Assembly: GCA_034401795.1 (NCBI GenBank)
Contig: JAVVLW010001659.1
Location: forward strand, 1-64,000
Origin: Chaetoderma sp. LZ-2023a
Lineage: Eukaryota; Mollusca; Caudofoveata; Chaetodermatida; Chaetodermatidae
Reading direction: 5' to 3'
Length of the DNA stretch: 64,000 nt
The notes under the pieces are model-generated. The model made no database searches, was not told the origin of the DNA, and saw only the letters and a list, made by a program, of their open reading frames with translations. Positions 58,985 through 64,000 of the stretch are shown here, piece after piece (positions within the stretch are counted from its first letter, which is position 1; each line of letters starts with the position of its first letter). The translations under genes were made by a program, and so were the position numbers.

Positions 58985-59215
58985 CCTACAGTACAGCTCT
59001 GAAATAACTTAGTATGTTTCCAAAAAAAAATAAGGCATCCTGTTGAATATTTTGAACATAATTTGGATTGGAAGACATTGCTGCCTATGGCAGCAATATC
59101 TTGCAATCCAATTATGTTCAAAATATTGAACAGAACATTTCCTACAAACTAGCATATTTATGTTTTTGTTCTGGAAGCATGTTATGTTATTTCTGAGCTG
59201 CATTGTAGCATGCAG
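58985..59215. repeat. foldback family F3, complete copy
   Basis: Outer arms ACAGCTCTGAAATAACTTAG and TTATGTTATTTCTGAGCTGC. Inner arms TGTTGAATATTTTGAACATA and TATGTTCAAAATATTGAACA. Innermost GCTGCC-TAT-GGCAGC. Half-copies of the same family occur at about 3113, 27330, 39400, 40560, 44750-45310 and 51045. Confidence 0.8.
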
Positions 59216-61140
59216 TACTGAATGAACTGTAAATATGTAATTAGCTTTGTTTCTATGAGGTCGCATGTACTTTGATGATCGTTATATTATTTTTGAACAC
59301 CGACAGGTGGGTTTTGTCAGATCTAATGGAAGAACTGTTTACGTGATAATGCACAGCTATCAGCAGCACCATTCTCAAAATTAAAAACACTTCCTGCTAT
59401 TGAATCGGCATAAATGGAAGCTGTTAGAACGATATTATCAGGGTCAGAAATTTGCGAAGATCTGGGAGAGTCTAAATGGGTTCTCACCATGCACTGCCAG
59501 GAGAATCCAGAGAATCTACATTTGTTGGCTAAAAGACTATTTTTGACAATTTATTGCTGAACCACTGGCTCAGTTACCAGTCATTCCAGTGATAAAATTT
59601 CAAAAGTCTTCTCTTTCCGTGCAAATTGACATTCCTCAAGACCACTGCAGGAGCCAGTTTTGGTCGACCTGGCGAATAAATAGTTAATTGTCTGCTACTA
59701 AGTGAATTACATTAAGTCTTTTTGTCTAATTTTATAAACTTACTCTTTCATTCCCACGCTAATCCACATGGATCCTCATGAAAATACAATGGGTGCTTCT
59801 TCACGAGAATGGATTCGCATCGAAATTCTAACCCTGATTTTATTTTTCTGTTATATATTATTTTCAAAACAAGCTTTTCCTTTTCATCTCAAATATTCTG
59901 AATTGTCAAATTATTTTGAAACGAAGCCATGCTTGGCTTGGCTTCCAAGCTCCTCAATTTTTAGCACTTTACAATGTAAAACAAGCTATTGCAATGTCAT
60001 GAAAAAGGCATCCATGTTATTAGGCGACATTCGATTTGCATTTAATTCAACGTAGCCGTTCATATCTCATATTTGGTTATCTCATCGCCCTCATCATGCC
60101 ATCAAAAGTTTAAAGGTCAAGGTCAGTATGATAATGCCAAAAAATAGTTTTTTTTGGAAAAGAATTTGTGTTAAGATCAACTTAGTAGTTAATCTTTAAT
60201 CTTGGGTTAGTTCTCCAGCACATACCTCTATAAAACTGTGACCTTGATAAAAATATAGATTTTTCAACATGACCATTGTGCGTTTACCTCAATTTAGCAG
60301 TTTATATCATGATTAGTTAGGCACACTAGACTCAAACATGGAGTCATGATTCCTTGTAATGAGAGGGGAGGACAATGATTTTGTGGTCAAACGGTCAAGA
60401 TCCATGTTTGTATGTATGATTACTGTATTCTGCTGGTGTGGTAATAGAAACATCCTAGGCTACAAGCAGGCCTTCGCTTTTGAGCACCGCGTCTTGTCCT
60501 CAACCTAACCTTTAGCTTCCTCACCTCTGTTCAGGATCTGAGTGTACTGAGACCTGTTTTCTTGAGGTCACCTCGCAGCCTGCTTAAAAGATTTGTACGA
60601 TGACGTCGTCTCTTGACGTTATATTACTGGCTCCCAGCCCTCCAAGTTGTGAAGTCAAGCTTTACGGTTGCAACCACATTTCTGGTTTAAAACTAATTTG
60701 ACTGGAAATTAGTGGGTGCTTTAGATAGACAGCAATAGCCTCCAGCCAGCTTTAATACATCCAGCAGCATATTTGCCACACTGACTGTATCATATTGTAA
60801 TTATATCAGCTAACACTTTAATGGTCAAGATTTATCAAGAAAATTGACATTTTCACTCAGTGAATATCCATTTGAATGTCTATCTTTCACAATTTACCAT
60901 GGGAATGAATAGCTCTGTACAGTCCTTCATGTGGTGAATTATCAAAAATAGTCATCTTGGACTGCAAATGAAGATTTCTCAAGTTCATTGCAGAGGCTGG
61001 TTTTGAGCGGCTTGACCATTCATGTGTTAATAATGAAGCTAGATGATCATTTGAAGTATAATTTACCAAACTTTTATAATAACTAACTATGCGATTCTCA
61101 CTTGCCTTGCTCACATATTGACAATATTATAGGATAACTT
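59216..61140. other. downstream region with decayed repeats
   Basis: F1 remnants at about 59470-59690 and 60813-61030. 59940-60690 is a decayed copy of the family seen at 47650-48120 and 49262 (AAACAAGCTATTGCAATGTC, AAGTTTAAAGGTCAAGGTCA, TTGCAACCACATTTCTGG). No gene was seen. Confidence 0.6.
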
Positions 61141-61148
61141 TAATGAAT

Positions 61149-61149
61149 C

Positions 61150-61183
<34 letters not shown>

Positions 61184-61207
61184 TGTCTGTCTGTCTGTCT
61201 GTCTGTG
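61149..61207. repeat. microsatellite (TG)n followed by (TCTG)n
   Basis: An uninterrupted TG tract (about 61152-61181) changes into six TCTG units (about 61182-61205). Confidence 0.95.
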
Positions 61208-61699
61208 ACATTTTATCTTGTAATTCATTAGTTATAATTTTTTTTCTATATGTTTACGTAAAAGTGCTTCCATATTAAGAAAAAGAATCTTGTAATTTGA
61301 TGCTAAGGAAATGAAATGGTGAAGTGTAATTGTATCAATAATAAACAATGTAACTATATTTATGCAGTCTTTGTTCTGAAAAAAACAGGAAGTATTACAT
61401 CAGTTGTAGAATTTCTGTTGAGCTATATAAAAGCCAGTATCGAGATTAGTCTGTGACTGGAGGGCCAACCATACACACCTCCACTGCTTGAGAAAACTAT
61501 TTTTGCTCACTGAGTGAATGCAATTGCGATTTGTCTGTCAAGAATTGTGGCACGTTTCACCATTTGTTGATGGATTAAAACAAAATTTGGCAGATATGTT
61601 CCTTGAGACAAATATACTTTTTCTATGTATGACTTGAAATAAGGGCAATAACTCTGGCTCTAAGATGTTTTAACTATTGAGCCCTACTAATTGAGAAAA

Positions 61700-62600
61700 C
61701 TATTTTTAATCAATAGTACTTTTCACGTTGGTCAATAATGCCAATATATTTGCATTTCCTTTGAATCCAAATTTTTTACTGTAACCATTGCGACTTTGGT
61801 AAATGTTGGTGTTATGACACTTGAACCATTGGTCAATAATATCAGGAATGGCTGCCACATTTAACTTAAAGTAACCAATGGTACTTTTCCAGCTGGTCAA
61901 TGACACATTCGTGCATTTTCGTGGGATCATCTGCTGGGACAATAATGTCAGGGATGGCTGGCCAATGGTACTTTTCCCGTTGTCAATAGTGTCAAGGAAA
62001 AATGTCAAATTTTTACTTGTGACCAATGTCAAGGATGTCAAGATTCTTGCATTTTCTCACCCAGATTTGATCATTGACATCAGTTATGGTTTCCTCATTG
62101 GCAGCCGCTTCTTGTCCCATTGGTCAATAGTGTAAATGATACTTGATTTGTTTGGCATTAGTGTCAATGATTGTCTCAGTTGTCAATAATACCAAGGACC
62201 CTTGCCCCATTTGTCCATGACATCAGTTATGTTTGCCACATTGACCAAGGGTGCTTTATCCATTGGTCAATTATGTCTGTAACACTTGCCTCATTGGTCA
62301 ATAATATCAGGATTGAATATGTTCAGTTGTTGGTCAGTGGCATCAGTTATGCTTACCCTGCTGGTAAATTGTGTCAATGATACAAAGATACTCATTGCTC
62401 AATAAGGTTAAGAACAAGGTTCTGGTGGTCAGTGGCATCAGCTATTCGTGTCACAAAGATAAATGGTGCTTGTCCCATTGGTTAATATTGTCAGTGACAC
62501 TGGCGTTGTTAGTCATTGGTAGTAAGTATGTTTGCCTCATTGTTCAATAATGATAAGGACCATTGATCTATGGCAACAGGTATGCTTACCTGATTGCAGA
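61700..62600. repeat. degenerate minisatellite built on CATTGGTCAATAATGTCA
   Basis: The phrase CATTGGTCAATAATATCAG and variants recur irregularly about every 40-80 bp (for example about 61830, 62118, 62268, 62293 and 62498), with intervening CATCAGTTATG and TTGCCC/TTGCCTCATT words. Some units appear inverted (ACCAATGGTACTTTTCC). No conserved reading frame runs across it. Confidence 0.75.
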
Positions 62601-63057
62601 CCAATGGTGCGTGTGCATTAATTAATGTAAACATGTTTACAGTTCCTATTCAGCAAGGTGAGCACTATGGCCCTTTATTCTAGGAACTTTCGATGTCCTT
62701 TCTAAGGATATGTATATTAACATGCGATAAACTGGGACTCACTTAAGTTTTTGATGAGTAGCATAAATGGCCATAGCTTTCAATGCAATGATAGTAGACT
62801 AGCAAATGACTAAACATGTGCTCTTATGGACCGTTACCATTTCCTATTTTATATGCAAATCTGTTTTTTAATTATGTCACAAGAGTCCAAAAGGTCGCCA
62901 ATTTTGCCCAATGTTTAAAAGTAGGCAATTGTGCATTATGGTGAGTGATAAAGTGCTAATGAAGGAATATTTTGTGCTTAACATCTTGAAAAGTGGACAT
63001 TAGACATTATCTGATAAATCTAAAGGTCTACTATTGATTTACATCATGAAATGGTTT
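62601..63057. other. no feature recognised
   Basis: AT-rich, with no repeat or coding sequence that I can support. Confidence 0.5.
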
Positions 63058-63230
63058 TACTATGGGCTTGTTAAGTATGACGTCACTGCGCGTGATTCGC
63101 AACCCGGAAGTGTGTATTTTGCTTACGTGTTTATGCCGTCATCAGTGGTTGGTAAATAAAAACATTGTTTTGTGTATTTAACAATCGAGCTGAACCCGGA
63201 AATATGTCATCGCTTAACAAGCCCATAGCA
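63058..63230. mobile_element. MITE, about 173 bp
   Basis: Terminal inverted repeats CTATGGGCTTGTTAAG at the left and CTTAACAAGCCCATAG at the right (perfect for 16 bp). GACGTCACTG and GTCATCGC continue the arms imperfectly. Confidence 0.8.
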
Positions 63231-63292
63231 ACTGAGAGAATGCCCATTGCATGGCTGAAAGAACCTTAGCCTGGTAGGGTTCTGTAACTGTA

Positions 63293-63549
63293 GGCCCGCT
63301 TTCCATGTAAGCGATATCACCCATGTTAAAGTCGAAATAAGAGGAAATCTATGAGTGCATTTCCATGTAGGTTCATCGCACGCAAAAAATATCGATCAAT
63401 GACCCATTTTTTTGCGCATGCGTGAAGGTTATCACGTTCGCAACTCCAGTACACAAGGCATAATCAGATACACTAGACATTACCATCTGGCTCAATGGCG
63501 CCTGCATTAGAAACGAATATGCGCTATCGCTTACATAGAAAGTGGGCAT
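63293..63549. mobile_element. MITE, about 257 bp, TA-flanked
   Basis: Ends GGCCCGCTTTCCATGTAAGC and (inverted) ATGCCCACTTTCTATGTAAG, both followed by CGATA. TA on both sides (63291-63292 and 63550-63551). Confidence 0.78.
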
Positions 63550-64000
63550 TAGATAGGCTGATCCATTTTTTCGACTGCTATATTTGATTTATGGAAAAGT
63601 TACCGAAAATTCTTTAAAACATCTAAACTGCTTGGCAGACTAAATAAATTTACCTGGAAAGATTGTATCGCCAGAGGATCTAGAACTCATATTGCAGAAT
63701 ATTGATTGGTTGGTTTCTCCAGTGGATATCTTGGATGGAAAAATGCTACTCCATAATCAATGGCCCTATTTCAAGAAAATTACGGTGGAATCATCTCATG
63801 GTGGTAGCCTTCAACAGTTCTAACAATAATTTTTATTCGTCAATTTCTTTGGATGCCATCCTTGATTTTCTGGGAATTATTTTTAACCGTATCTCCTAAA
63901 CCAGTTGGCAAATTTGACTGGAAGGTTCTTAGAACTTATTGAATTTTCCGGAAATCCTTTAAAATGTTACTCCTTAATCAATGGCCCGATTTAAACAAAA

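Noticed and set aside
61338..61343. AATAAA as the poly(A) signal of the HURP-like gene
   Set aside because: It lies 3.5 kb past the stop, beyond several repeats. Without transcript data I would not assign it.
1..64000. CRISPR arrays, tRNA or rRNA genes, bacterial operons
   Set aside because: The regularly spaced repeats are satellites or transposons, no RNA gene fold was recognised, and all coding sequence is spliced or transposon-derived.

Overview
This is animal nuclear DNA: AT-rich, intron-dense and packed with transposable elements. Its only host gene that I can support runs the whole length of the + strand. It is a DLGAP5/HURP (mitotic spindle protein) homologue. I find 15 coding exons between 1385 and 57827, all with GT-AG introns and with reading phase conserved at every junction. 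Together they encode about 1,206 residues up to the stop codon. The 5' exons, including the N-terminal microtubule-binding part, must lie left of base 1. The dispersed repeats, such as those ending in AGGTGAGYGATATAGGCC-type sequence or carrying 'GGCCATCTTGGAT' blocks, remind me of mollusc genomes. A marine mollusc or other lophotrochozoan is my best guess, but that is inference only.

Layout. 1-1384 is upstream intron. Exon 1 (1385-1775) carries the FAPxDF motif. Intron 1 holds a degenerate 7.1-kb DIRS1-like tyrosine-recombinase retrotransposon (3228-10305) with inverted terminal repeats and an internal complementary region. Exons 2-6 encode a long, basic, Ser/Thr-Pro-rich linker. Intron 5 holds a Tc1 element (18106-19773) nested in an older repeat. 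Exons 7-9 encode the GKAP-like domain. Intron 7 holds one copy, and intron 9 a second copy, of a 2.7-kb TTAA-flanked element without recognisable genes. Intron 9 also contains a 2.7-kb DIRS derivative that keeps only recombinase sequence between intact ITRs (28965-31689), and a TTAA element with TIRs of several hundred bp. Exons 10-15 encode the C-terminal half. Introns 12 and 14 hold hAT-like elements and a 151-bp tandem array split by a 3.1-kb insertion. 57828-64000 is 3' UTR and downstream DNA with more foldback elements, a degenerate minisatellite and two MITEs.

At least 20 copies of one palindromic foldback family (TTAACCCTTTAA ends), plus at least three other hairpin families, are scattered through the introns. 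Several insertions are nested, which gives a relative chronology. No rRNA, tRNA, CRISPR array or prokaryotic feature is visible. I found no new multi-gene system. The most unusual material is the DIRS pair, in which a full-length and a YR-only copy both retain the ITR plus ICR architecture, and the set of TTAA-targeted elements without coding capacity.
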